Assembly (NCBI RefSeq): GCF_002163875.1
Contig: NZ_CP019333.1
Span: forward strand, 1,742,864 to 1,806,863
DNA from: Gilvibacter sp. SZ-19
Lineage (GTDB): Bacteria; Bacteroidota; Bacteroidia; Flavobacteriales; Flavobacteriaceae
Length of the DNA stretch: 64,000 nucleotides
Direction of reading: 5' to 3'
Shown: positions 17,303 to 26,862 of the stretch, piece after piece
How the letters are laid out: each line of letters starts with the position of its first letter
Position numbering within the stretch: position 1 is the first letter of the stretch
Made by a program: the position numbers and the translations under genes
The notes under the pieces: generated by a model
Seen by the model: the letters and a program-made list of their open reading frames with translations, nothing else
The model's database searches: none
Told to the model about the DNA's origin: nothing

Positions 17303-17719
17303 ATGAAGAAGGTATTTTATAAAATAGTATCCTTTTGTATGGCACTTTTAGTGTTCCTATCCACGTTGTCTTTCACAATTGAAAGCCATTATTGTGGGGA
17401 TGCTCTAGTGGATACCTCCGTGTTTGGTTTTGTTGAATCCTGTGGTATGGAAGCTAAGCAGAAACCGGCTTCTTCAGAATGTAGTTTGACTAAAAAAGAT
17501 TGCTGTAGTAATGAGCAATTAGTTGTAGATGGTCAAGATAATTTAAAGCTTTCCTTCGATAAGTTAAATAAAGAGCAACAGATATTAGTTGCTATATTCA
17601 TTTACTCATATATAAATCTGTTTACAGAACAGGAAACAGATAATACTTCTTTTAGAGATTATTCTCCGCCCCCATTGGTCAGGGATGTTCAAGTTTTAGA
17701 CCAGACTTTCCTTATTTGA
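17303..17719 (+). CDS. HYC_CC_PP family protein
   Basis: This 138-residue protein has an N-terminal signal/membrane helix (IVSFCMALLVFLSTLSFTI), then ESHYCGDALVD, KKDCCSNEQ near residue 71 and DYSPPPLVRDVQ near the end, i.e. the full HYC, CC and PP pattern. Its C terminus (LDQTFLI) parallels the copy at 14248-14670 (LYEIYLI). It precedes the CusA pump by 102 bases, and the intervening DNA forms a nested hairpin. The cysteines suggest periplasmic binding of copper or silver; this is not proven. Confidence 0.82.
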   Translation: MKKVFYKIVSFCMALLVFLSTLSFTIESHYCGDALVDTSVFGFVESCGMEAKQKPASSECSLTKKDCCSNEQLVVDGQDNLKLSFDKLNKEQQILVAIFIYSYINLFTEQETDNTSFRDYSPPPLVRDVQVLDQTFLI

Positions 17720-17720
17720 T

Positions 17721-17812
17721 TTTTAAGTAATTAGTACTGTAGTCCAACATTAAATTGTATGGACTAAACTGCTTGTTTTTGTTTTTGATAACAAAATTTT
17801 AATTACTTAAAA
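17721..17812 (+). promoter_or_regulatory. Nested inverted-repeat leader between HYC_CC_PP and cusA
   Basis: Outer arms TTTTAAGTAATTA (17721-17733) and TAATTACTTAAAA (17800-17812) are perfectly complementary over 13 bases. They start 2 bases after the upstream stop codon and end 9 bases before the cusA ATG. Inside are TAGTCCA (17740-17746) with TGGACTA (17760-17766) and a smaller TTTTG-ATAA-CAAAA. An RNA from here would fold into a three-way junction that brings the upstream stop next to the pump start. Terminator function is unlikely because a T-run directly after the stem is short and the pump must be read through. Confidence 0.6.
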
Positions 17813-17821
17813 CTCTTTTTT

Positions 17822-20800
17822 ATGCTAAATAAAAGCATCAAATTTTTAATAGAAAATAAGTTAGTAGCGGTTTTGCTACTAGCGCTTTTCATTGGTTGGG
17901 GTATTGTTAATGCGCCTTTTGAATGGGAAACCGGCTTCTTGCCAAGAGACCCAGTAGCGGTAGATGCTATTCCAGATATAGGAGAAAACCAACAAATAGT
18001 ATTTACTAAATGGGATGGTCGCTCTCCTCAAGATATTGAAGATCAAATTACCTACCCGCTTACAACTTCCCTTCTTGGAATTCCAGGAGTAAAAACGATA
18101 CGTAGCAATTCTATGTTCGGATTTTCAAGTATCTATATCATTTTCGAAGAAGAGATAGAATTCTACTGGAGCCGTAGTCGTATTCTCGAAAAGCTGAATT
18201 CGCTTCCTGCAGGTTTACTTCCTGATGGTGTAAATCCTGCTTTAGGTCCTGATGCAACGGGGCTTGGTCAAATCTATTGGTATACCCTTGAAGGACGTGA
18301 CGAAGATGGTAATGTGACTGGTGGATGGGACCTTCAGGAATTGAGAAGCATTCAGGATTTTTATGTTAAATATGCTTTGTCATCAGCGAGTGGTGTTTCA
18401 GAGGTATCTTCTATTGGAGGGTATGTATTGGAGTATCAAGTTGATGTGAACCCAGAACTGATGAAACAATACAATATTGGTCTGAATCAAGTCGTCAAAG
18501 CGGTCAAACAGAGTAATAGAGATATTGGTGCCCAAACATTGGAGATAAATCAGGCGGAATATCTGATTCGGGGTTTGGGTTATATCGAATCCTTAGCAGA
18601 TCTAGAAAATGCAGTAGTCACCTCCGAAGATTATACCTCAATCCGTATTAAGGATATAGCTAGAGTAACCCACGGACCTGCAACCAGAAGAGGGCTTTTG
18701 GATAAAGAAGGAGCAGAAGTTGTTGGAGGTGTAGTAGTAGCACGTTATGGCGCCAACCCAATGGAAGTCATCAATAATGTAAAAGAAAAAATAAATGAAT
18801 TAAGTGCTGGGTTACCTACCAAAACATTAAGTGATGGGCGAACCTCTCAGGTAACTATAGTTCCTTTTTATGATAGAACTGAGTTGATACAAGAAACATT
18901 AGGAACACTTAATGAAGCACTAACGCTAGAAATCCTCATTACCGTTTTTGTAATTATCATAATGGTGTTTAACCTAAGGGCTTCGGCCTTAATCTCAGGG
19001 TTATTACCAGTTGCTGTTTTGATGGTTTTTATATCGATGAAGATGTTTGGTGTAGATGCCAATATTGTAGCCTTATCTGGTATTGCAATTGCCATAGGAA
19101 CGATGGTAGATGTGGGAGTTATTCTATCGGAAAATGTAATTAGGCATATAGATGAAAATGATGAAGGCTTGTCTATGAATGAAGTAGTGTATAAAGCCAC
19201 GGCAGAAGTTTCTGGAGCCATCCTAACTGCTGTGATGACGACTATTATCAGTTTCATTCCTGTATTTACAATGATAGGGGCAGAAGGAAAGTTATTCCGT
19301 CCATTGGCGTTTACCAAAACTATGGCCTTGGCGGCATCATTAATTGTTGCACTATTCCTGATTCCTCCCTTTGCCGCATTTATTTTCAAGAAGCGGAACC
19401 TAAAAACTACGTTTAGCTATGTGCTTAATAGTGTACTGGCTATTTTAGGCTTGATTGCCATTGTGTATGGCCATCTTCTCGGATTAATTCTTATAGCATT
19501 TGCGGTAACAGGAGTACTTCTATTAAAAGGAAAAATTTCTTCTGAAAAAGGAAATATTATCAACATCTTTATTTCTGCCTTTGCCATTGTTTTTCTTCTA
19601 GCTGAATATTGGAGACCACTGGGCGTTGATAAAAGTATCTTTTGGAATCTCATATTTGTAGGGCTTATTTGCTTTGGGTTATTAGGAGTATTCACCTTAT
19701 TCAGAAAGCAGTATGTTCGGATACTAAACTGGGCACTTCGTAATAAACTCTTGTTTCTCTCTATACCAACTGCAATCGTTGTTTTCGGGGTTATGATAAT
19801 GCGTAATACCGGCAAGGAGTTTATGCCATCACTTAACGAGGGATCCTTTCTTTTAATGCCGACCTCAATGCCTCACGCAGGGGTAGAAGAAAACAAGCGA
19901 GTTTTACAACAGTTGGATATGGCTGTTGCTAGTATTCCTGAGATTGAAACCGTAGTAGGTAAATCCGGACGTACAGAATCTGCTTTGGATCCTGCACCAC
20001 TGTCTATGTATGAAAATGTTATTCTTTATAAGCCAGAATATATTTTAGATGAAGATAGAGAGCGACAAAAATTTAAAGTTAATGATGATGGCCTGTTTAT
20101 GCTCAAAGATGGTTCTCTGGTCATTAACCCTAACGATGATATTAATGACCATTCTAAACATCAAAGCCAAATAAAAAAGGAATTTTATCAGGTTAATTCT
20201 AAATTGTTGATTCCAGATGAAGATGGAGAATATTTTAGAAATTGGAGACCAGATATTGAATCACCAGATGATATCTGGAAGGAAATCGTAAAGGTTACAA
20301 AACTTCCAGGAGTTACATCAGCACCAAAACTACAGCCCATTGAAACTCGCCTGGTAATGCTTCAAACCGGAATGAGAGCGCCAATGGGAATCAAAGTAAA
20401 AGGTCAAGACCTTAAAGAGATTGAAGCGTTTGGAATACAGCTTGAAGATATACTTAAACAGGCAGATGGTGTTAAAGATGAAGCAGTATTTGCTGATAGA
20501 ATCGTGGGTAAACCATATTTATTGATTGATATAGACAGGGAAAGACTCGCCCGCTATGGAATATCTATAGAACAGGTACAGCAAGTACTGCAGGTATCTG
20601 TTGGAGGTATGGTACTTTCTCAAACGGTTGAAGGAAGAGAGCGATACGGAGTTCGGGTGCGTTACCCAAGAGAACTTAGGGCAAATCCAAATGATTTGAA
20701 GAATATCTATGTTCCGGTCGAAAAAGGAAAACCTGTTCCTCTTAGCGAATTAGTTACTATCAGGTATGAAAAAGGGCCACAGGTTATCAAAAGTGAAGAT

Positions 20801-21559
20801 ACCTTTTTGGTAGGCTACGTGCTTTTCGACAAGTTAGATGGTTATGCCGAAGTTGATGTTGTTGAAAATGCACAAGCCTTAATTCAAGAAAAAATTGATA
20901 GTGGCGAACTCATCGTTCCTAAAGGTATTAACTACCTGTTCACAGGTACTTATGAGAATCAGTTGCGGGCTGAAAAGACGTTGGGCGTTGTAGTGCCTTT
21001 AGCCTTGGTCATCATATTCCTGATTTTGTATTTCCAATTCCGCTCTGTAGCAACATCACTGATGGTATTTACTGGAATCGCCGTGGCTTTTGCAGGAGGA
21101 TTTCTGATGATTTGGTTTTATGGACAGGACTGGTTCTTGAACTTTAGCTTCTTTGGTGAGAATCTACGTGACCTTTTCCAAATGCATACCATTAACCTGA
21201 GTGTTGCCGTATGGGTCGGGTTTATAGCCTTGTTTGGTATTGCAACTGACGATGGTGTGGTAATGGCTACCTATTTGACCCAAACTTTTGATAGAAACAA
21301 GCCAAAAACACTAGAATCCGTTAGGGCCTCAGTGGTAGAAGCTGGGCAAAAACGTATTCGTCCTTGTTTGATGACTACGGCTACTACAATTCTGGCATTG
21401 TTACCAGTACTTACTTCCACTGGTCGTGGTAGTGATATTATGATACCGATGGCTATACCAAGTTTTGGCGGAATGTTAATAGCATTAATTACACTGTTTG
21501 TAGTACCTGTACTGTACAGTTGGAAGGAAGAATTTCTAGTAAAAAGAATTAAAGAATAA
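17822..21559 (+). CDS. cusA: CusA-type heavy-metal RND efflux pump (Cu/Ag)
   Basis: This inner-membrane RND transporter (1245 residues) exports Cu(I)/Ag(I) across the outer membrane with CusB and an outer-membrane channel. The start (NKSIKFLIENKLVAVLLLALFIGW), AIAIGTMVDVGVILSENVIRH in the proton-relay helix, and ATDDGVVMATYL match the CusA group rather than the CzcA group (which has DFGxxxDGA). It is about 200 residues longer than the usual 1050. One insertion, roughly residues 525-635, adds several membrane helices (LAILGLIAIVYGHLLGLILI and following), and another at about 736-785 is hydrophilic and His-containing. The outer-membrane gene follows 4 bases later; CusB is encoded 9 kb downstream. 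Confidence 0.92.
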   Translation: MLNKSIKFLIENKLVAVLLLALFIGWGIVNAPFEWETGFLPRDPVAVDAIPDIGENQQIVFTKWDGRSPQDIEDQITYPLTTSLLGIPGVKTIRSNSMFGFSSIYIIFEEEIEFYWSRSRILEKLNSLPAGLLPDGVNPALGPDATGLGQIYWYTLEGRDEDGNVTGGWDLQELRSIQDFYVKYALSSASGVSEVSSIGGYVLEYQVDVNPELMKQYNIGLNQVVKAVKQSNRDIGAQTLEINQAEYLIRGLGYIESLADLENAVVTSEDYTSIRIKDIARVTHGPATRRGLLDKEGAEVVGGVVVARYGANPMEVINNVKEKINELSAGLPTKTLSDGRTSQVTIVPFYDRTELIQETLGTLNEALTLEILITVFVIIIMVFNLRASALISGLLPVAVLMVFISMKMFGVDANIVALSGIAIAIGTMVDVGVILSENVIRHIDENDEGLSMNEVVYKATAEVSGAILTAVMTTIISFIPVFTMIGAEGKLFRPLAFTKTMALAASLIVALFLIPPFAAFIFKKRNLKTTFSYVLNSVLAILGLIAIVYGHLLGLILIAFAVTGVLLLKGKISSEKGNIINIFISAFAIVFLLAEYWRPLGVDKSIFWNLIFVGLICFGLLGVFTLFRKQYVRILNWALRNKLLFLSIPTAIVVFGVMIMRNTGKEFMPSLNEGSFLLMPTSMPHAGVEENKRVLQQLDMAVASIPEIETVVGKSGRTESALDPAPLSMYENVILYKPEYILDEDRERQKFKVNDDGLFMLKDGSLVINPNDDINDHSKHQSQIKKEFYQVNSKLLIPDEDGEYFRNWRPDIESPDDIWKEIVKVTKLPGVTSAPKLQPIETRLVMLQTGMRAPMGIKVKGQDLKEIEAFGIQLEDILKQADGVKDEAVFADRIVGKPYLLIDIDRERLARYGISIEQVQQVLQVSVGGMVLSQTVEGRERYGVRVRYPRELRANPNDLKNIYVPVEKGKPVPLSELVTIRYEKGPQVIKSEDTFLVGYVLFDKLDGYAEVDVVENAQALIQEKIDSGELIVPKGINYLFTGTYENQLRAEKTLGVVVPLALVIIFLILYFQFRSVATSLMVFTGIAVAFAGGFLMIWFYGQDWFLNFSFFGENLRDLFQMHTINLSVAVWVGFIALFGIATDDGVVMATYLTQTFDRNKPKTLESVRASVVEAGQKRIRPCLMTTATTILALLPVLTSTGRGSDIMIPMAIPSFGGMLIALITLFVVPVLYSWKEEFLVKRIKE

Positions 21560-21563
21560 GTAG

Positions 21564-22781
21564 ATGAAAAAAGTAATCTTTTTAATATTAGGATTGTTAG
21601 TTGTAGGTGTTACCAAAGCACAGCAATTAGAGACTTATATTCTAGAAGCCGAAAAGAACAATCCAGAAATTCAGGCTTTTGAGCTCAAGTACAACATTGC
21701 TTCTGAAAAGGTGAATGAGGTAAACTTTCTTCCAAACACCGAAGTGAGTGCCGGCTACTTTGTAAGCGAACCTGAAACCAGAACTGGAGCACAAGAGGTA
21801 CGATTATCGGTAAAACAAATGTTACCCTGGTTTGGTACCATAACAGCAAGAGAAAACTACGCAGGCTCTCTTGCCGATGCACAATATGAAGATTTAGTTA
21901 TAGCTAAACGAAGGCTGGCATTATCAGTTTCCCAATCCTATTACAAGTTATACGCAATAAGGGCAAAACAACGCGTTTTAGATGAGAATATTGAGCTTTT
22001 GGAAACCTATGAACGGTTGGCTTTAACATCTGTAGAAGTAGGTAATGCATCTGCGGTAGATGTGCTTCGTTTGCAAATAAGGCAAAACGAGTTGGAACAA
22101 CGCAAAGAAGTACTGGAACAGGATTATCTGGCGGAACAATCACTCTTCAATAATCTGTTGAACAGAGATGAGACTATTGCTGTGGAGGTCTTTGATACCC
22201 TTTCATTACCAGAGCAAGACCCAATTTTGGAAAGAGGTAAATTGGAATTACATCCGGAGCTCATCAAATATGATAAGCTATATGAATCCGTCGATAAATC
22301 CGAGATTTTAAATCAAAAAGAATCAGCACCGAACCTCGGTTTTGGATTGGACTATGTAACCGTTGCCGAAAGGCCCAATATGGATTTCAGTGATAATGGT
22401 AAGGATATAGTAATGCCAATGGTATCCTTATCCATACCCATCTTTAATAATAAATATAAATCAAGAACCCGGCAGAATAAATTAAAGCAACAGGAAATCA
22501 CTGCACAGAAAGATGAGCGCAGAAATAGGTTGGAAACCTTACTTGAACAGGCAGTAAATAACCGTGTTTCATCTAGGATTAGTTTCAATACACAAACAAA
22601 GAATATAAAGAAAGCTAATGATGGTGAAGAAATTTTAATCAAAAGTTATGAAACCGGAACTATCGATTTTAACGATGTGCTGGATATACAAGAGTTGCAA
22701 TTGAAGTTTCAAATCAATCAGATTGAATCTATCAAAAACTATTATATCCAATCCACAATAATCAATTATTTAAGCAATTAA
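21564..22781 (+). CDS. TolC-family outer-membrane efflux protein (CusC-like)
   Basis: The 405-residue protein has a signal peptide (KKVIFLILGLLVVGVTKAQ) and long coiled-coil helices typical of TolC/OEP repeats (KVNEVNFLPNTEVSAGYF; QSYYKLYAIRAKQRVL; SAVDVLRLQIRQNELEQR; TIDFNDVLDIQELQLKFQ). It completes the CusA efflux conduit. It starts 4 bases after cusA and is followed 2 bases later by the multicopper oxidase, so the three are one operon. Length is close to the family norm. Confidence 0.9.
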   Translation: MKKVIFLILGLLVVGVTKAQQLETYILEAEKNNPEIQAFELKYNIASEKVNEVNFLPNTEVSAGYFVSEPETRTGAQEVRLSVKQMLPWFGTITARENYAGSLADAQYEDLVIAKRRLALSVSQSYYKLYAIRAKQRVLDENIELLETYERLALTSVEVGNASAVDVLRLQIRQNELEQRKEVLEQDYLAEQSLFNNLLNRDETIAVEVFDTLSLPEQDPILERGKLELHPELIKYDKLYESVDKSEILNQKESAPNLGFGLDYVTVAERPNMDFSDNGKDIVMPMVSLSIPIFNNKYKSRTRQNKLKQQEITAQKDERRNRLETLLEQAVNNRVSSRISFNTQTKNIKKANDGEEILIKSYETGTIDFNDVLDIQELQLKFQINQIESIKNYYIQSTIINYLSN

Positions 22782-22783
22782 TT

Positions 22784-25090
22784 ATGAAGATATTAAAAAC
22801 ATTCACATTATTATTAATTACCACTTCAGTTTTCGCTCAGGTAGGAACAAACGGGCAAGATAGAAAAGAAGAAGGACGAATTATAAAGGAATATAACCTT
22901 ACCATTGAAGAAAATAAAATGACACTTGGTGGTGTTACTGCCAATGCAATGACCTTAAACGGTGGTATTCCTGGTCCTGTTTTAGAATTTAATGAGGGAG
23001 ACCTTGCCATTATTAACGTCACCAACAAAATGGACGAAGAAACCTCTGTGCATTGGCACGGATTGATACTTCCCAATTTTTACGATGGCGTACCCTATTT
23101 AACCACACCGCCTATTGAACCAGGAACAACTTTCCAATATAGAATCCCAATCAACCAATCGGGTACATATTGGTATCATTCCCATACAATGCTACAAGAG
23201 CAGAAAGGTGTTTACGGGTCTATCATCATTCACCCAAAAGAGAAAAACTTGGAATATGATAAAGATTTGGTCGTGGTATTATCAGATTGGACGAATGAAA
23301 AGCCAATGAACGTTCTGCGAAACCTTAAAAGAGGTAACGAGTGGTATCAAGTTAAAAAAGGAACTGCGGTACCATTGAGCAGGGTTATTTCAGAAGGTGC
23401 TCTTGGTGCCCAGCTTAAATTTTGGAGAGACCGTATGGAGGGCGCTGATATTGCCGATATTTATTACCCCGCATTCTTGTCCAACGGTAAAAAATTGGCG
23501 GAGTATCCAGAATTTAAAGCAGGCGAAAAAGTGCGTCTTCGCTTTATTAACGCATCGGCCTCAACTTATTATTGGCTGGATTTTGGGGAAGGAAACCCAA
23601 TGGTGGTATCTAGTGACGGCATTGATGTACAGCCCGTATCTAAAAGCCGGTTTCTATTTGGTATAGCTGAAACATATGATGTTATTGTAACAATTCCCAA
23701 AGGCACATTAGAAATTACCGCAACAGCCCAAGATGGCTCTGGTCATACCTCTGTACAATTAGGTAGTGGCACCCTTTATCCAGCCAAAAGAATAGACAGA
23801 CCTGATAAAGTAGAGATGATGAAACAAATGGGAAAAATGGATATGAAAATGGGAGCCCCTGCAATGGTAGGTAACAAAAAGAAGAATACACCTGAAGTTT
23901 TAATGCAGAAGTATGGAATGAAGATGGATATGAAAGATGGCCAGATGAAAACTGGAATGCACGATAAAATGTCAATGAACGATGGTAAAATGGGTAATCA
24001 AAAAGATATGAAAGCAAATGACCATATGGGTCACGATATGCAAATGATGCAGAAGGATACGGCCTCTTTTGATTATAGCGCACGGAAAACCTACTTCAAC
24101 TACGACTTTTTAAAGGCAAAGAAAAATACCACATTCAAAGCTGATTTGCCTGTAAACGATATTCTGTTGAACCTTACCGGAAATATGCAACGTTACGTAT
24201 GGAGTATGAACGGTGTACCACTTTCAGAGACCGATAAAATAAAAATCAAAAGTGGAGAAGTAACCCGAATAACACTCAACAACTTAACGATGATGCACCA
24301 CCCAATGCATTTGCACGGTCATTATTTTAGGGTCATCAATGAAAATGGGGAACGTTCACCATTAAAGCATACCGTCAATGTACCGCCAATGCAGAAAGTG
24401 GTTATAGAGTTCTACAATGAAGAGTACGGTGATTGGTTCTTTCATTGTCACGTCCTATATCATATGATGGGTGGTATGGCAAGGGTGTTTAGTTATGATA
24501 CCCCAAGGGATAAAAGAATGGAAGATTTTCCCGTTCAAAAACTCATCGATGAAACAGACCATTATTATTCTTGGGGATTGGTTCGTGCAGGCTCAAACTT
24601 TAACGAACTCTTTTTAACATCCAGCAACATCCGCAATGAATTTGGATTGAGAGCAGAATTCGATTATGACAAAAACCTTGAGGCGGAAGTAAATTACAAT
24701 AGGTACCTAAATGACTGGGTACGTCTCTATGTAGGTGTAAACACCGAAACGGAAATACCTGATTCCTTTGATGAGTTAAATACTGTTGGTCTTATTGGGG
24801 TAAAATACTTTACGCCCTACAGGTTCAATGTAGATGTGAGTATGGACCATCAACTACGCCCAAGGGTACGCCTGGATAGGGAGCTATTGATTTTTCCTAG
24901 GATTTTTCTGGAAGGCGAATACGAATACAGAGCAGACTTTGGATGGGTCAATGATTTAGGAGATAGCTCTTATGAGAGCGAAACACAATGGTTGGTAGGT
25001 CTTTCGTACATCCTCTCTAGAAATTTTTCAATACAAGGAAACTATAACAATCGATACGGCTGGGGTGGCGGTCTATTAGCACGATTTTAA
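22784..25090 (+). CDS. CopA-type multicopper oxidase fused to a CopB-like C-terminal domain
   Basis: This 768-residue exported protein (signal KILKTFTLLLITTSVFAQ) oxidises Cu(I) in the periplasm. All four copper-ligand motifs are present: HWHGL near residue 88, WYHSHT near 128, HHPMHLHGHYF near 504 and FHCHVLYHMMGGM near 551. A Met-rich insert (about 345-425, many KMDMKMG/MKTGMHDKM-like runs) can bind Cu(I). After about residue 585 the sequence reads HYYSWGLVRAGSNFNELFL and continues as repeated amphipathic strands ending NRYGWGGGLLARF. That looks like the outer-membrane barrel of CopB, normally a separate protein. Fusion would anchor the oxidase to the outer membrane. Confidence 0.9.
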   Translation: MKILKTFTLLLITTSVFAQVGTNGQDRKEEGRIIKEYNLTIEENKMTLGGVTANAMTLNGGIPGPVLEFNEGDLAIINVTNKMDEETSVHWHGLILPNFYDGVPYLTTPPIEPGTTFQYRIPINQSGTYWYHSHTMLQEQKGVYGSIIIHPKEKNLEYDKDLVVVLSDWTNEKPMNVLRNLKRGNEWYQVKKGTAVPLSRVISEGALGAQLKFWRDRMEGADIADIYYPAFLSNGKKLAEYPEFKAGEKVRLRFINASASTYYWLDFGEGNPMVVSSDGIDVQPVSKSRFLFGIAETYDVIVTIPKGTLEITATAQDGSGHTSVQLGSGTLYPAKRIDRPDKVEMMKQMGKMDMKMGAPAMVGNKKKNTPEVLMQKYGMKMDMKDGQMKTGMHDKMSMNDGKMGNQKDMKANDHMGHDMQMMQKDTASFDYSARKTYFNYDFLKAKKNTTFKADLPVNDILLNLTGNMQRYVWSMNGVPLSETDKIKIKSGEVTRITLNNLTMMHHPMHLHGHYFRVINENGERSPLKHTVNVPPMQKVVIEFYNEEYGDWFFHCHVLYHMMGGMARVFSYDTPRDKRMEDFPVQKLIDETDHYYSWGLVRAGSNFNELFLTSSNIRNEFGLRAEFDYDKNLEAEVNYNRYLNDWVRLYVGVNTETEIPDSFDELNTVGLIGVKYFTPYRFNVDVSMDHQLRPRVRLDRELLIFPRIFLEGEYEYRADFGWVNDLGDSSYESETQWLVGLSYILSRNFSIQGNYNNRYGWGGGLLARF

Positions 25091-25092
25091 AA

Positions 25093-26388
25093 ATGGCAGA
25101 GTATAAAAAAAATAGTCTCAGTTTAACAGGTGCGGTATCGTTAGGTACAGGTGTGATGATAGGTGCCGGAATATTTGCATTATTGGGTCAGGTAGCCGAA
25201 TTATCTGGGCAATGGTTCCCATATGCATTTTTGATAGGAGCCATTATTTCAGGATTCAGTGCCTACACGTATGTTAAGATGTCCAATGCCTACCCTTCAG
25301 CGGGAGGAATTGCTATGTATTTAAAAAAGATATATGGTAAAAGTGCATTGACTGCCTCAGGAGCTTTATTAATGGCTCTTTCAATGATAATCAATGAAAG
25401 TTTGGTAGCCCGAACCTTTGGTTCGTACACATTGCAGTTATTTGATGTAGGGGAAAATAGTGTATGGGTGCCCATTTTAGGGGTAATACTATTGGTAATT
25501 GCTTTTCTAATTAATATCTCTGGTAATAATATCATAGGAAAGTCTTCTTTGGTAATGGCAATCCTTAAAATTGGTGGTATAGCCATATTTGCCATTGGTG
25601 GACTTTGGGCAGCAGGATTCTCGTTTTCAGAAATTGTTCCTTCAGAAAACCTAACTGAATATCCGTTAACCAACTACTTAGGTGCTCTGGCATTATCAAT
25701 TTTAGCTTATAAAGGTTTTACCACAATTACCAATAGTGGTGGTGAAATTATCAATCCTAATAAAAATGTAGGTCGAGCTATCATTATTTCATTGCTTATT
25801 TGTACGGTCGTATATATGTTGGTGGCCTTTGCAGTCTCATCTAACCTTTCTATTGATGAAATAATAAAAGCTAAAGACTATTCCTTGGCGGAAGCATCTA
25901 GACCTGCTTTTGGAAAGTATGGACTCTGGTTTACAGTCGGTATCGCTATCGTGTCAACAATTTCAGGGGTTATTGCCAGTATTTTTGCTGTTTCGAGAAT
26001 GACGGCAATGTTGACCGAAAAAGAACTGATACCTCATAAGCATTTCGGGATGCCAGGTCGGTTACAAAAGCATATGCTGGTGTATACGGTTGTCTTAGCA
26101 TTAGCACTTACCATTTTATTTGACCTAACAAGAATTGCCTCATTGGGAGCAATATTTTACTTAATAATGGATATCGGAATTCATTGGGGCGTACTAAGAA
26201 ACTTAAGGCAAGATGTAGATGCTAAACCGGCAATATTGATAACTGCAATTTTTCTCGATGTAGTCGTTCTCGGAGCTTTTTTATGGATAAAAGCGAGTAG
26301 TGACATTTTAGTTGTGGTTGTTGCAGCAATATTGATGGTGTTAATCTATTTCGGCGAGAAATTGTTTTTAAAAACTAATACTACCTAA
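25093..26388 (+). CDS. APC-family amino acid permease
   Basis: A 431-residue inner-membrane protein with about 11-12 hydrophobic segments. The N-terminal LTGAVSLGTGVMIGAGIFAL is the unwound-helix signature (GxGxMIGxGIF) of the amino acid-polyamine-organocation superfamily. FSAYTYVKMSNAYPSAGGIA follows, as in the cationic amino acid transporter group. The start is 2 bases after the multicopper oxidase stop, so it is co-transcribed with copper genes. Why a permease is in a copper operon is unclear; supply of Cys, His or another metal-binding amino acid is possible but unproven. Confidence 0.85.
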   Translation: MAEYKKNSLSLTGAVSLGTGVMIGAGIFALLGQVAELSGQWFPYAFLIGAIISGFSAYTYVKMSNAYPSAGGIAMYLKKIYGKSALTASGALLMALSMIINESLVARTFGSYTLQLFDVGENSVWVPILGVILLVIAFLINISGNNIIGKSSLVMAILKIGGIAIFAIGGLWAAGFSFSEIVPSENLTEYPLTNYLGALALSILAYKGFTTITNSGGEIINPNKNVGRAIIISLLICTVVYMLVAFAVSSNLSIDEIIKAKDYSLAEASRPAFGKYGLWFTVGIAIVSTISGVIASIFAVSRMTAMLTEKELIPHKHFGMPGRLQKHMLVYTVVLALALTILFDLTRIASLGAIFYLIMDIGIHWGVLRNLRQDVDAKPAILITAIFLDVVVLGAFLWIKASSDILVVVVAAILMVLIYFGEKLFLKTNTT

Positions 26389-26437
26389 TGATAGCAAAAA
26401 AAATGAAGTAATAATTAATTCAAAAATAAATAGAAAT

Positions 26438-26824
26438 ATGAGCTACTACTTTAATAAGACAATCAATGGAACCTTTGAAGGGATTATTGATAAAGTTACA
26501 CAAAAATTAAAAGAAGAAGGTTTTGGAATACTCACAGAAATTGACGTATCAGAAACCCTGAAGAATAAATTAGACGTGAACTTTAAGAAGTATAAGATTT
26601 TGGGAGCGTGCAATCCACCCTATGCCCATAAAGCGTTACAAGCTGAGGATAAGATTGGAACGATGCTACCCTGTAATGTTATAGTTCAGGAAATTGAAGC
26701 AGGAGTTTTTGAAGTTGCTGCAGTAAATCCTATGGCATCTATGCAGGCTGTAGAGAATGAAGATTTAGAGAAAATTGCGGACGAGATTTCGGCAATGTTG
26801 GAAAACGTCATTGAAAAGCTATAG
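26438..26824 (+). CDS. DUF302 domain-containing protein
   Basis: The 128-residue protein matches DUF302: YYFNKTINGTFEGIIDKVTQ, then LKEEGFGILTEIDVSETL, ILGACNPPYAHKALQ and GTMLPCNVIVQE. The CNPPYA and LPCNV cysteines are conserved in the family and could bind a metal or haem. There is no signal peptide. DUF302 proteins are common in copper-resistance clusters of Bacteroidota and Proteobacteria. Function is not established. Confidence 0.85.
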   Translation: MSYYFNKTINGTFEGIIDKVTQKLKEEGFGILTEIDVSETLKNKLDVNFKKYKILGACNPPYAHKALQAEDKIGTMLPCNVIVQEIEAGVFEVAAVNPMASMQAVENEDLEKIADEISAMLENVIEKL

Positions 26825-26862
26825 AACACTAAAAATAAATACAAACATAAATCAAAAACAAA

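Noticed and set aside
18868-19389. Long open frame antisense to cusA (173 codons)
   Set aside because: It mirrors the hydrophobic, low-complexity codons of a membrane region, has no domain, and the plus-strand gene is certain.
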